From: Paenibacillus alkaliterrae
GTDB lineage: Bacteria > Bacillota > Bacilli > Paenibacillales > Paenibacillaceae
Direction of reading: 5' to 3'
Assembly: GCF_021532375.1 (NCBI RefSeq)
Contig: NZ_JAKGAP010000006.1
Coordinates: forward strand, 1-64,000
Length of the DNA: 64,000 bases
Part shown: one piece after another, positions 42,456-51,101 of the stretch
Numbering within the stretch: position 1 is the stretch's first letter
Layout: each line of letters starts with the position of its first letter
The notes under the pieces: model-generated
The model's input: the letters and a program-made list of their open reading frames with translations, nothing else
The model's database searches: none
Told to the model about the DNA's origin: nothing
Translations under genes and position numbers: made by a program

Positions 42456-43826
42456 ATGCTCAAATCGAGAGTAGCCGTACAGGTGATCAGCTCCGGCATG
42501 CTTCCGGAAGATACGCTCATGCTTGGCGAAGCACATGTTAAGCAGTGGAAAATCCCTCAAGGACAACACATCCTATTGAAATTCGGTTCCTTTCGCCAGC
42601 ATGTGAAGGTCATTCCCGTCGCAAAGTACGACGGTATGAGAATGAGCCAAAGCTTAGCCAGGCAGCTGGGATTAACGAACGGCTCGGCGGTGCGGATACA
42701 ATACAAGGCCGGAACATCCGCGCTTGTATTGGGACCATTAATTGGCGTGCTCGTCAGCCGTGATTACCCGCATATGCCGGATAAGCCGTTCGGCTCCATC
42801 ACCATGTTCTGCAGGGAGCTTGTCGAAGCCTGTACGACGCAAGGCGCGTACGTTTATTTTTTCACGCCGAACCAAATCGGCAGCAACATTAGCACCGTTG
42901 ACGGCTGGATCTACGCAGACGGCTGGCGGCGAGTCACCATGCCCGTGCCCGATGTCGTCAATAACCGTTTAACCTCCAGAAAACTGGAGAACAGACCCAG
43001 CGTACAACATTTTATGAAGGAAGTAAAACAGCAGCATCAGACAACCGTTTTCAACGAAAAGTTTCTGGATAAAACCGAGGTATTCGAGGCGCTGAAGAAG
43101 GACGAATCACTAGTGCGCTACTTGCCCGAATCGCATTCGCTGCGCAACTACACGATGCTGAAATCGATGTGCTTGCGTTATAACAACGTTTTTCTCAAAC
43201 CCGTTCGAGGCAGCCTCGGCAAAGGAATCATTCGAATCACCCGTTTGGACGAGAGCAATTACCAGGCGATGTATGCGACATCAGCCGGTACTCGCAGACA
43301 GCAATATACGAGTTTAGTCAAGCTGTTCTCGACCATCTCGGCGAAGATGAAAACCGTTCGTTACCAAATCCAGCAGGGTCTGCAACTGATCGATATCCAG
43401 AAACGTCCGGTCGACTTTCGCGCGCTTGTCCAGAAGAACATCAGCGGCAAATGGACCATTACATCCATAGTGGCCCGAACGGCCGGAAATCATCATTTCG
43501 TATCAAACCTGGCTCGCGGCGGCACGCTCAGCTCGGTCGGCGAAGCCATAGCGAGATCCAATCTGCAGTCCGGCATTAGCAGGCAGGATGCATCGCAGAG
43601 GCTGAAGCAGGCCGCGCTTCATATCGCACACGGCGTAGATACGCAAATTCCCGCGCACTTCGGAGAGCTCGGCATCGATTTGGCGATGGATACGAGCGGC
43701 AGAGTGTGGCTGCTCGAGGTTAATTCCAAGCCTTCCAAAAATGATAATACGCCGCTGAATGACAATAAAATACGTCCTTCCGTTCGCATGATGATTCAAT
43801 ACTCCCGTTTTTTATCGGGATTTTGA
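42456..43826 (+). CDS. yheD: YheC/YheD-type ATP-grasp spore-coat-associated protein, copy 1 (long form)
   Basis: A 456-aa protein of the YheC/YheD ATP-grasp family, known from B. subtilis as endospore coat-associated proteins of unknown reaction. Residues 1-95 form an extra beta-rich domain (ILLKFGSFRQHVKV, LGLTNGSAVRIQY), as in the long YheD form. From LGPLIGVLV a pre-ATP-grasp domain follows (VPDVVNNRL). The ATP-grasp part has the phosphate loop FLKPVRGSLGKG (Lys248), DFRALVQKN (Asp320) and GELGIDLAMD, then WLLEVNSKPS (Glu421 and Asn423 for metal). All key positions are present, so it should be active. ATG 42456 is 7 bases from AGGAG. An adjacent ATG lies 3 bases earlier. It opens a six-gene operon. 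Confidence 0.85.
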   Translation: MLKSRVAVQVISSGMLPEDTLMLGEAHVKQWKIPQGQHILLKFGSFRQHVKVIPVAKYDGMRMSQSLARQLGLTNGSAVRIQYKAGTSALVLGPLIGVLVSRDYPHMPDKPFGSITMFCRELVEACTTQGAYVYFFTPNQIGSNISTVDGWIYADGWRRVTMPVPDVVNNRLTSRKLENRPSVQHFMKEVKQQHQTTVFNEKFLDKTEVFEALKKDESLVRYLPESHSLRNYTMLKSMCLRYNNVFLKPVRGSLGKGIIRITRLDESNYQAMYATSAGTRRQQYTSLVKLFSTISAKMKTVRYQIQQGLQLIDIQKRPVDFRALVQKNISGKWTITSIVARTAGNHHFVSNLARGGTLSSVGEAIARSNLQSGISRQDASQRLKQAALHIAHGVDTQIPAHFGELGIDLAMDTSGRVWLLEVNSKPSKNDNTPLNDNKIRPSVRMMIQYSRFLSGF

Positions 43827-43837
43827 TGGAGGCGTCC

Positions 43838-45061
43838 ATGCAGGATCAAATCATCAATCTTGGCATTTTAGTCGCATCCATTCCTTACCGCATCCATGAG
43901 GACGGAGCGAGTGCCTCGCTGCCCGAGCCCGCTTTTTATCGCGCGCTAAGCTTGAACGGCAAGCAGCACGGCATCGACGTATACGTGTTTGAAGCGGACG
44001 GCTATCATTCGCGCACGGGCCGGCTCCAAGCCTGCCGCTTTGAACAAAACCGCTGGGTACGGCAGCTCGTCCCTTTGCCCGACGTTATCTATGACCGCTG
44101 CTTCTTTACGACCTCAGACCAACGGTTAAGCTGCCGAAGAATGCTCTATGCCATTGCGCAAAGGAAGCCTCATGTTATGCTGAACGGCAACCTGCCGGCA
44201 AAGCTGGACGTCTATGATTCACTCAAAGGCGACGCTTTGCTGATGCCGTATTTGCCTGTTACAATCGGCTGCCGATCGGCGGAACAGCTCAAAAAAATGA
44301 TCGATCAATATGCTGCCGGCATCGTCCTTAAGCCATCGTCAGGCATGCAGGGAAGAGGGCTCGTGCACATCTCGCGCTGCCCGCTGTATCTCACGTTAAC
44401 AGCGAGAGGCCGGTCTAAGCAAAACCGTCCATTTCTCCGCCAATTCGAGGACGACAGCGCGTTCATGCATTGGATCGATCGTTTTATAGGCCGCACCAGT
44501 TATTTGCTTCAGCCTTATCTTGAGCTTAGCGGCGATGATGGCAAACCCTTTGATGTGAGATCGCTCATGCAGAAGGATGAGAAGGGGCGTTGGTCCTTAT
44601 CCGGGATCGCCGTCCGAACTGGGCAACCGGGATCCTTAACGTCAAATCTGCATGGCGGAGGCGACGCAAAGACTGCCGATATGCTGCTCACCGCCAAATT
44701 TGGCATCCGTAAAGCCGAACGTTTGATTGAACAGATCCATACAATAAGCAAGCAAACTGCAGATAGACTTGAAAACCATTTCGGCAGATTTGCCGAGCTG
44801 GGCTTAGATTTTGGTATCGAGCGAAGCGGCCGGATCTGGCTGATCGAAGCAAATTCGAAGCCGGGACGTTCTTCCTTTCGAAAGATAGGCGACCATGCAG
44901 CCGAGCTGTCCTCGATCGAGAGACCGCTCTTATACGCACGTTTTTTGTCCAGGCGCTTATATTCGTCTATGGCAGCCAATGAAACCGTAAACGGCCGTCA
45001 CCGTCATTTGATTGCAGGCAACCCATTACGGCCTTTCAACGTTCAGGAGGTTCATCGATGA
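43838..45061 (+). CDS. yheC: YheC/YheD-type ATP-grasp protein, copy 2 (short form)
   Basis: A 407-aa member lacking the extra N-terminal domain. It begins at the pre-ATP-grasp fold (INLGILVASIPYRIHEDGAS) with VPLPDVIYDRCFF. The ATP-grasp part shows IVLKPSSGMQGRG (Lys165), DVRSLMQKD, SLTSNLHGGGDAKT, AELGLDFGIE and WLIEANSKPG (Glu337). A C-terminal tail of about 45 residues is basic and less conserved (NGRHRHLIAGNP). The start at 43838 is placed 5 bases after GGAGG. In-frame TTG 43823 and ATG 43826 overlap the end of copy 1. Its last bases overlap copy 3 by 4 (ATGA). The substrate is unknown, and an amino-acid or acid ligase-type reaction is the family-level expectation. Confidence 0.83.
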   Translation: MQDQIINLGILVASIPYRIHEDGASASLPEPAFYRALSLNGKQHGIDVYVFEADGYHSRTGRLQACRFEQNRWVRQLVPLPDVIYDRCFFTTSDQRLSCRRMLYAIAQRKPHVMLNGNLPAKLDVYDSLKGDALLMPYLPVTIGCRSAEQLKKMIDQYAAGIVLKPSSGMQGRGLVHISRCPLYLTLTARGRSKQNRPFLRQFEDDSAFMHWIDRFIGRTSYLLQPYLELSGDDGKPFDVRSLMQKDEKGRWSLSGIAVRTGQPGSLTSNLHGGGDAKTADMLLTAKFGIRKAERLIEQIHTISKQTADRLENHFGRFAELGLDFGIERSGRIWLIEANSKPGRSSFRKIGDHAAELSSIERPLLYARFLSRRLYSSMAANETVNGRHRHLIAGNPLRPFNVQEVHR

Positions 45062-46437
45062 GTTTGACAACTTGTAACGTACATTTCTCGCAGCAATCCA
45101 ATAAGATCATATATTTGTCCAGCCCGTTGCTGAAGCAGCTGAAGCTTTCCGGTAAAAAATCGGTACACCTTAAGCTTGGGAACGAGACCATTACAGCCGA
45201 TATCAGGCAGTTGAAGCGGCCGGGCAATCATTTGTATTTGTCAGCAGGCATACGCCAAGCTATACGGGTGCCGAAATCCGGCAACGTATACGTCCTTAAC
45301 TCCGGCGACAATGAGGTTCAGCTCGGGCCGCTTGTCGGTATTTTAAGCGATAACGCCGTCCGTTCGGAAAGCAATCCCTTTGGCCCGCGTACCGGCTTCA
45401 TCAAGCAAATCATCCGCACCGGCGAGCACAAGGCTTATCTGTTCGGCTTTACGCCGAGCGATATTAACTGGCAGCAAGAAACGATCAACGGTTATTTCCT
45501 TAATCACCAGGGGGGCTGGTATCGTAAAATCGTACCTTTGCCGGATGTCGTTTATAACCGGCTGCCGAGCCGCAAGGCGGAAACCTCCGCATCGATTAAT
45601 GCGCTGCGCGAACGTTTCGTAAGGCGGAAAATTCCTTTTTTTAACTGGAGCTTCTTCAATAAGGCCGATGTCTATAAGCTCCTGGACAAAGATCCCGAAG
45701 CGCTCCAGCATTTGCCCGAATCGGTCTCCGGACCTTCCGCAGACAAAATAAAGGAGATGCTCGAGAAACATCAGTTTCTATATTTCAAGCCTACGGCCGG
45801 AAGCCTTGGAATCGGTATCTACCGCTTAACCTACCATCCAAAGCGCGGCTACTTTGCCCGTTACCGCAAGGGGAGCCAGAACGTGCTGCTGCGCTTCACC
45901 AGCTTTCATAGCTTAATGCGCATGCTGCAGGCGAGACACGGCAGCAGCTTGAATCATTATGTGGTGCAGCAGGGCATTCGATTAGCCGAAATCGATAACT
46001 GTCCGCTAGATTTCCGCTTTCATATGCACAAGAACGGCAAAAACGAATGGATACCCGCAGGGATTGGCGCGAAGAAGGCCGGACGCGGCAGCGTAACGAC
46101 CCATGTGAAAAATGGCGGCTCTCTAATGACGCCCGAGCAAGCGCTCAGCAAAACATTCGGCACGGAAGCAGGGACGGTTTTGGAGAAAGCAAAGAAGGCT
46201 GCCGTTAAGCTTTCCGAAGCGATTGAACGGAACTATCCGCATCGGCTTGGCGAGCTGGGACTTGATATCGGCATCGATAAAGACGGTGAAATTTGGATGT
46301 TTGAAGCCAATGCGAAGCCCGGGCGCTCGATCTTCAAGCATCCTGCGCTTCGCTCGGAGGGCCGCGCATCGTTAGCCTACATTCTCGAGCACTGCATGTA
46401 CCTCAGCCGTTTTCAAAGCCAAGGAGGTAATGGATAA
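45058..46437 (+). CDS. yheD: YheC/YheD-type ATP-grasp protein, copy 3 (long form)
   Basis: A 459-aa member with the extra N-terminal beta domain (residues 1-95: NKIIYLSSPLLKQLKLSG, SVHLKLGNETITADIRQL, GNVYVLNSGDNEVQLGPL). Then the pre-ATP-grasp part (VPLPDVVYNRLPSRKAE). The nucleotide loop reads YFKPTAGSLGIG (Lys244), with Ile where the others have Lys or Arg. DFRFHMHKN is a variant of the DFRALVQKN motif. GELGLDIGID and MFEANAKPG (Glu416) are intact. CAGGAGG is 7 bases from the ATG. It overlaps copy 2 by 4 bases and copy 4 by 1. The loop and motif changes suggest another substrate than copy 1. Confidence 0.83.
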   Translation: MSLTTCNVHFSQQSNKIIYLSSPLLKQLKLSGKKSVHLKLGNETITADIRQLKRPGNHLYLSAGIRQAIRVPKSGNVYVLNSGDNEVQLGPLVGILSDNAVRSESNPFGPRTGFIKQIIRTGEHKAYLFGFTPSDINWQQETINGYFLNHQGGWYRKIVPLPDVVYNRLPSRKAETSASINALRERFVRRKIPFFNWSFFNKADVYKLLDKDPEALQHLPESVSGPSADKIKEMLEKHQFLYFKPTAGSLGIGIYRLTYHPKRGYFARYRKGSQNVLLRFTSFHSLMRMLQARHGSSLNHYVVQQGIRLAEIDNCPLDFRFHMHKNGKNEWIPAGIGAKKAGRGSVTTHVKNGGSLMTPEQALSKTFGTEAGTVLEKAKKAAVKLSEAIERNYPHRLGELGLDIGIDKDGEIWMFEANAKPGRSIFKHPALRSEGRASLAYILEHCMYLSRFQSQGGNG

Positions 46438-47594
46438 TGGACAGCTTTCTTCCGGAAGAATCGGACTTCAGAGAGCTGCGCGCGGGCAGAACCGTTCTGG
46501 CGATTTTGACCATTGAGGATGAAATTCAGCTCTTCCGGGGCAATCGAAGCAACTTCGTGGATTTGCTTCGAACCGGTCAATCCATGGGCTTCATCGTCTA
46601 TGTCGTAACGGTAAAAAATTTGCTCCTGACGAGGAGCAGCTTGAAAGGGTTCATATACAACGAAGAACTGGAAAGCTGGCAGCAGCGTCTGCTTCCGTTT
46701 CCCGACATTATCTATAATCGGATTCCTCTGCGCGAGGATGAGATGCTGCCCTCCGTAAAGCAAAAAATCGCCGCTTGCCACAAGCATCCGCACTTGAAGC
46801 TGTTTAATCCGTCCTTCTTCAACAAATGGGATCTTTTCGAATGGCTGCGGCTTTCCAAATCGACCAAACCGTATATACCGGTCACCCGTAAGCTTGTAAC
46901 GGTAACCGGCCTTGGCCGCATGATGCGCAACCATTCGTATCTTTATTTAAAACCGGAGAGCGGAAAGGCCGGCAAAGGCATTATGACGATCAAGGTGCAC
47001 GCCGAGAAGCAGCTTCCCTACCGGCTGAAAATACAGGAGAACAAAAAGAGCGCCACCTATAATTGCGCAAATATCAACAAGCTTTGGAGCCGCATTCAGA
47101 AGCAAAGCGGAGGGGAAGCTTACATTGCCCAGCAGGGCATTAAGCTCGCCTCCTTCAATGACCGGAGGTTCGACCTTCGGGCGCTCGTGCAAAAAAACCA
47201 GCGCGGCCAATGGGATATCACCGGTATTGGCGCACGTATTGCCGGCGCGGCAAGCATTACGACGCATGTCCCTAGAGGAGGCATGATCGAGGATCCCGAA
47301 AAGCTGCTCGCACATTCATTTAACGAAGATCTGGCGCGTAAGCTACTCATAAAAGCAAAAAATACGGCTGTTCTGATTGCGAAGCAAATCGAGCGGGCTT
47401 CGGGGCAGCTGCTCGGCGAAATGTCGATGGATCTGGGCATAGACGGAGAAGGAAACATGTGGTTTTTCGAAGCGAATTCTAAGCCGATGAAATTCGATGA
47501 GCCTCATATCAGACAAAAATCATTGGAGCGTATTTTTCATTATGGAGCCTATTTGGCCAAATCAAAATCAGATAAAAAGGCAGGGGGCGCATAA
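46437..47594 (+). CDS. yheC: YheC/YheD-type ATP-grasp protein, copy 4 (short form)
   Basis: A 385-aa member without the beta domain. The opening (RAGRTVLAILTIEDEIQLFRG) replaces the usual GILV start. FPDIIYNRIPLREDE, LYLKPESGKAGKG (Lys172), DLRALVQKN, SITTHVPRGG, GEMSMDLGID and WFFEANSKPM (Glu345) are present. The protein is basic (many Lys, ends KSKSDKKAGGA). An AAGGAGG inside copy 3 lies 9 bases from the ATG. The start shares one base with the copy 3 stop. The acetyltransferase gene follows after one base. Confidence 0.83.
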   Translation: MDSFLPEESDFRELRAGRTVLAILTIEDEIQLFRGNRSNFVDLLRTGQSMGFIVYVVTVKNLLLTRSSLKGFIYNEELESWQQRLLPFPDIIYNRIPLREDEMLPSVKQKIAACHKHPHLKLFNPSFFNKWDLFEWLRLSKSTKPYIPVTRKLVTVTGLGRMMRNHSYLYLKPESGKAGKGIMTIKVHAEKQLPYRLKIQENKKSATYNCANINKLWSRIQKQSGGEAYIAQQGIKLASFNDRRFDLRALVQKNQRGQWDITGIGARIAGAASITTHVPRGGMIEDPEKLLAHSFNEDLARKLLIKAKNTAVLIAKQIERASGQLLGEMSMDLGIDGEGNMWFFEANSKPMKFDEPHIRQKSLERIFHYGAYLAKSKSDKKAGGA

Positions 47595-47595
47595 C

Positions 47596-48093
47596 GTGAA
47601 GCTGGAGCTGCTTACGCCGGAAGCTTGGTTATCGGAACAAAAAAGACTAGTCGGTTTTGCTATCCGTTTCGGGAACCAGCGGCTTGCTGTCTCAACGATT
47701 CATGCGCTTCGCAAGCTGGACGCCTCGCTGCTGAACGCCGGCCCTGACCTGACATGCGAAGCCGTTGCCGTGGTTGCCAAGCAAGGCAGCCGCATCGCCG
47801 GTTTCGGCTTTGCCTCCGGGGGCGGCGAGGATTGCTGTATGGTCGTCGTTCATCCCGATGCCAGAAGCCACGGTATTGGCGGAGCTATCTTACAAGCGAT
47901 GATCGACCGGCTTGGCAAGCTTACCTGTAACGTAGCTGCAGACAATACGGCAAGCATGGCGCTGTGCTTCAGGCTCGGCATGACCGCTGTTTCCATGCAC
48001 AGAGGCCCGACAGGCAAGCCAACGCTCCGTTTCGAAAGGAGAATTACCCATGACGCAGCCCGTCCTAGGCATTCTGACTTTGTACCTCAATGA
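47596..48093 (+). CDS. GNAT-family N-acetyltransferase inside the ATP-grasp operon
   Basis: A 165-aa Gcn5-related acetyltransferase. CEAVAVVAKQGSRIAGFGFAS supplies the central strands. MVVVHPDARSHGIGGAILQAM is motif A, with the acetyl-CoA-binding R-x-x-G-I-G. The segment ADNTASMALCFRLGMTAVSMHRG is the usual C-terminal N-x-x-A-x-x-x-(Y/F)-x-x-x-G(F/M) pattern. The GTG start lies 1 base after the copy 4 stop, behind AGGGGG. The last 44 bases overlap copy 5 in another frame. It probably acylates an amine formed or consumed by the ATP-grasp enzymes. This is inferred from position only. The acceptor is unknown. Confidence 0.85.
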   Translation: MKLELLTPEAWLSEQKRLVGFAIRFGNQRLAVSTIHALRKLDASLLNAGPDLTCEAVAVVAKQGSRIAGFGFASGGGEDCCMVVVHPDARSHGIGGAILQAMIDRLGKLTCNVAADNTASMALCFRLGMTAVSMHRGPTGKPTLRFERRITHDAARPRHSDFVPQ

Positions 48094-49204
48094 AGCCGGC
48101 ATGCTGGAGGAACGATCCATCTATCAGAAAATGACCTCCGCCGGACGAAAGCTGGGACTTCAAGTTTTCGTCTTTACGCCTAAGGACGTCAACTATAAGC
48201 AAAATAAAATTCATGCTCTTTTTTTTAATCCCGAATCGAAGACGTGGTCGCGAAGGTGGACTTCATTCCCTGATCTCATCTATGATCGATGCCGCATTCA
48301 ACGCAGCTACCGCTTCGAGCAGCTTAAGCAATTCCGTTCCCGCTACGGTCATCTTACCTTCCTGAACCGCACGCTCCGCAACAAATGGACCATTCATCGC
48401 GTACTGTCGAAGGACTCGCGCTTCAAGAGCTATCTGCCGGCAACTCGCTACGTCGAAAGCAACCAGGATGTCGCCTCTATGCTGCGTAAGTATCCGCTCC
48501 TTTATCTCAAGCCTATTAACGGAACCGGCGGAAGGGGAATATTGCGCATCGAAAGGAATAAAGAGGGCCAGCTTCATATTCAAGGACGCGATCAATCCAG
48601 ACGCATCATTAAGCCGCGTCAGATTAACGCCTCAGCGCTTGGCAGCTATTTGGCGCCTTGGCATTTGAAGGGAAACCGTTATATCGCTCAGCAAGGCATT
48701 CAAATCAAGCTAAACAGCGGCCGCGTTCACGATTACCGCATGCTCGTGCAAAAGAACGGCGAGGGTGCTTGGGAAGTTACCGGCTGCGCGGGAAGAATCG
48801 GCGCCGCAGGCAGCATTACATCCAACTTGCATGGCGGCGGTCATGCGGCAACGATGGATGCTTTACTTAAAGAATGGATACAAGATGAGACGAAGACCGC
48901 TCAGGTTAAGGCTGAGGCTGAAAAACTCGGGGTGGGAATAGCCGCTTATTTAGAGCAAAACTACGGTAGACTATGCGAGCTTGCTCTTGATATCGCTATC
49001 GACCGCAAAGGCGGAATTTGGCTGCTGGAGGTCAATCCGAAGCCTGCAAGAGAGGTGTTCGCGCAAGCGGGAGAAAAAGAGGTTTATCGCAAAGCGATCG
49101 TCAAACCGCTTGAATATGCGCTCTGGCTCTATAACCAGAAGCGGCGGCGGACGGGGAAAGAGAAGCAGGCCGCCATTGCGGATACTCGTACGGATTTGTC
49201 CTAA
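48050..49204 (+). CDS. yheC: YheC/YheD-type ATP-grasp protein, copy 5 (short form)
   Basis: A 384-aa short-form member. It opens with VLGILTLYLNEAGMLEERSI and FPDLIYDRCRI (similar to copy 2). The ATP-grasp motifs are LYLKPINGTGGRG (Lys154), DYRMLVQKN, SITSNLHGGGHAAT, CELALDIAID (Cys replaces the usual Gly) and WLLEVNPKPA (Glu327). The C-terminus is basic (YNQKRRRTGKEKQA). AAAGGAGA lies 7 bases from the ATG, inside the acetyltransferase gene, which it overlaps by 44 bases. It is the last gene of the operon, followed by a terminator hairpin. Confidence 0.83.
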   Translation: MTQPVLGILTLYLNEAGMLEERSIYQKMTSAGRKLGLQVFVFTPKDVNYKQNKIHALFFNPESKTWSRRWTSFPDLIYDRCRIQRSYRFEQLKQFRSRYGHLTFLNRTLRNKWTIHRVLSKDSRFKSYLPATRYVESNQDVASMLRKYPLLYLKPINGTGGRGILRIERNKEGQLHIQGRDQSRRIIKPRQINASALGSYLAPWHLKGNRYIAQQGIQIKLNSGRVHDYRMLVQKNGEGAWEVTGCAGRIGAAGSITSNLHGGGHAATMDALLKEWIQDETKTAQVKAEAEKLGVGIAAYLEQNYGRLCELALDIAIDRKGGIWLLEVNPKPAREVFAQAGEKEVYRKAIVKPLEYALWLYNQKRRRTGKEKQAAIADTRTDLS

Positions 49205-49214
49205 TTTTCATATG

Positions 49215-49269
49215 GCACCGGCAGGCAGCGTCCATGCAATGACGCCGCGCCTTGCGGGTGCTGTTTTTT
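49215..49269 (+). terminator. terminator of the ATP-grasp operon
   Basis: An imperfect long stem from GCACC (49215) to GGGTGC (49261), with inner pairs GCGTC/GACGC, then TTTTTT. Confidence 0.6.
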
Positions 49270-49326
49270 GCTGTTTTTACGTTCTCATATGCTGAAACGG
49301 CGAGCACTTTTTCTCCTGCGCATTCG

Positions 49327-50019
49327 TCAAATAATCTCTTCCGTCTGTTCCAGCAAAGCCATTAGCTCGCGGAAATCGGAAATATGTACATCGGCACCGT
49401 CAAGCTCAGCCGCGCGTCCGTAGCTTGCATAGGCACAGCCCACGGTTTGCAGCCCGTTTCCTTTGCCTGCTTCTACGTCCGACGAACGGTCGCCTACCAT
49501 CCAAGCCTTTTGAATGCCATGATCCTTGAGTAATCGGGCAACTAAATCTACCTTGCTCGCCGTAGCGAACTCCCCTGCGCTGTATAATCCGTCAAACAGC
49601 TCAGCAATGCCTTTATATCGGGCGACGCCCTTCACGTACTCCTCGAGTCCGTTGCTCGCTACAAACAGCTTAACGCCTTGATCCTTCAACTGACGCAAAG
49701 TCTGTTGGACATAGGGATACAGCTCCCCTTCCCCCGCAGCCAGTCCTTCCAGCTCGTATTGGAGCAGTAAATCATCGGCGCGCTTGCGTGCAGCTTCCGA
49801 GCTGTCTGGCATCACCTGGCGCCAAATGTCTTCAAGAAGCATGCCGAGGCAGCCCAGCAGCCTTTCAACAGGCGGCGTTTCCTGCTCGTAAAGCCGTTCC
49901 TCGCGAAGCGTCTCGAACACGCGGCGATGAACGGGCACCAGCAGCGTATCGGTTTCAAATAACGTGCCATCCATATCGAATATAACAGCCTCAGGTTTAG
50001 AAAGCTTAATCACGTTCAT
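49327..50019 (-). CDS. HAD-superfamily hydrolase, phosphoglycolate-phosphatase-like
   Basis: A 230-aa HAD phosphatase. Motif I is VIFDMDGTLFETD (Asp nucleophile and acid). A helical cap lies at about 30-95, motif II is LFVASNG, motif III has the conserved Lys in ATASKVDLVARLL, and motif IV is WMVGDRSSDVEAGKGNGL. The cap and motif spacing fit subfamily IA (Gph/PpaX-like). The substrate cannot be told. The start at 50019 follows AAAGGGGG. The longer frame to 50139 has no site. Monocistronic. Confidence 0.88.
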   Translation of the reverse strand: MNVIKLSKPEAVIFDMDGTLFETDTLLVPVHRRVFETLREERLYEQETPPVERLLGCLGMLLEDIWRQVMPDSSEAARKRADDLLLQYELEGLAAGEGELYPYVQQTLRQLKDQGVKLFVASNGLEEYVKGVARYKGIAELFDGLYSAGEFATASKVDLVARLLKDHGIQKAWMVGDRSSDVEAGKGNGLQTVGCAYASYGRAAELDGADVHISDFRELMALLEQTEEII

Positions 50020-50232
50020 GTTAAAAAATCCCCCTTTTAAATCTGTTCTTATCATACTGGAATCGTATAAATCACCGCAAGTCTCTACCAGTAAGATTTG
50101 CGGATAAACGTTTGGAGACGAGATTTTGCCTATAGGCATCTAGATATTGATAATTCGGGCCGAATATGTCACACTGTTTGGTGGATGATGGGGCTTAATG
50201 TCCCCTGCATGAAAGGACGTGACGGTTCACGT

Positions 50233-51024
50233 ATGACCAAATGGCTGCTTCGTTCCATGACAGAATTAAGCTCACGCAAATGGATTTCCAGAATAACAGG
50301 TAAATTCGCGCAATCTTCCGCCAGCCAACGATTTATTTCCCGCTTCGCAGCGACATACGGCATTAAAATAGAAGAAGCGGAAAAGCCGCTATCCGAATAT
50401 AGGACGCTAAATGAATTTTTCACACGCCGGCTGAAGCCGGGACTCCGTTCGACGGATGAAGCTGAAGATTCGCTAGTGAGCCCGGTAGATGCGGTCATAA
50501 CTGGCGCGGGTTTTATTAACAGCGGCACCATTTTGAATGTGAAAGGGCAGAACTATACGATCGATGAGCTCCTTAATCGCTCTCCCCGAACCGCAAATTA
50601 TATGAACGGCTTTTATTTGGTCCTCTATTTAAGTCCGACCGACTATCATCGGATTCACGCGCCTGTCAGCGGCCGTATAGTTGAGCGTGAGCATATCGCG
50701 GGCAAGGTTTACCCGGTAAACGACTTTGGCCTCCGTCATATGAGGAGAGTTCTGAGCCGTAACGAGCGATTGATTACATACATGCGGAACGAGAGCGGAG
50801 AGACCGCTGTCGTCAAGGTTGGAGCGATGAATGTGAGCAGCATTCAATACGTTCAGCCGATGAAGGATGAAATGAAGAAAGGCGAGGAGCTTGCTTACTT
50901 TGAATTTGGATCCACCGTCGTACTTCTCATGGAGGACGAAACGTTCACACCTCGAGGAGACATCATGCCTGGCGTAAAGGTGCGCATGGGCGAGCGTCTT
51001 GGCTCGCATCGTGGTCAACGTTAG
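50233..51024 (+). CDS. psd: phosphatidylserine decarboxylase, Bacillus type
   Basis: Makes phosphatidylethanolamine from phosphatidylserine at the membrane. From the ATG at 50233 it has 263 aa, the length of B. subtilis Psd. Motifs are LNEFFTRRLKPGLR, LVSPVDAVITGAG, VLYLSPTDYHRIHAP (catalytic His), KVGAMNVSSIQ and YFEFGSTVVLL. FGST is the self-cleavage site yielding the pyruvoyl group, FGST rather than LGST as in Bacillus. The start is uncertain: AAAGGA is 15 bases from this ATG, and an in-frame ATG at 50209 overlaps it. No pssA is adjacent. Confidence 0.93.
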   Translation: MTKWLLRSMTELSSRKWISRITGKFAQSSASQRFISRFAATYGIKIEEAEKPLSEYRTLNEFFTRRLKPGLRSTDEAEDSLVSPVDAVITGAGFINSGTILNVKGQNYTIDELLNRSPRTANYMNGFYLVLYLSPTDYHRIHAPVSGRIVEREHIAGKVYPVNDFGLRHMRRVLSRNERLITYMRNESGETAVVKVGAMNVSSIQYVQPMKDEMKKGEELAYFEFGSTVVLLMEDETFTPRGDIMPGVKVRMGERLGSHRGQR

Positions 51025-51051
51025 ATTTTAGCATATATACAGCAGGTGCAG

Positions 51052-51090
51052 CGGCCTGCTCCCTTAATTTTGGATGACGGGAGCGGACCG
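51052..51090. terminator. hairpin between psd and the AraC gene
   Basis: CGGCCTGCTCCC pairs imperfectly with GGGAGCGGACCG around a T-rich loop. Only a short T-run follows, so termination is uncertain. Confidence 0.4.
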
Positions 51091-51101
51091 TTTGGGCTTG
51101 T

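Noticed and set aside
47497..47595. Longer acetyltransferase start at 47497 inside copy 4
   Set aside because: The GTG at 47596 has AGGGGG upstream and gives the usual GNAT length. The extension reads copy 4 in another frame.
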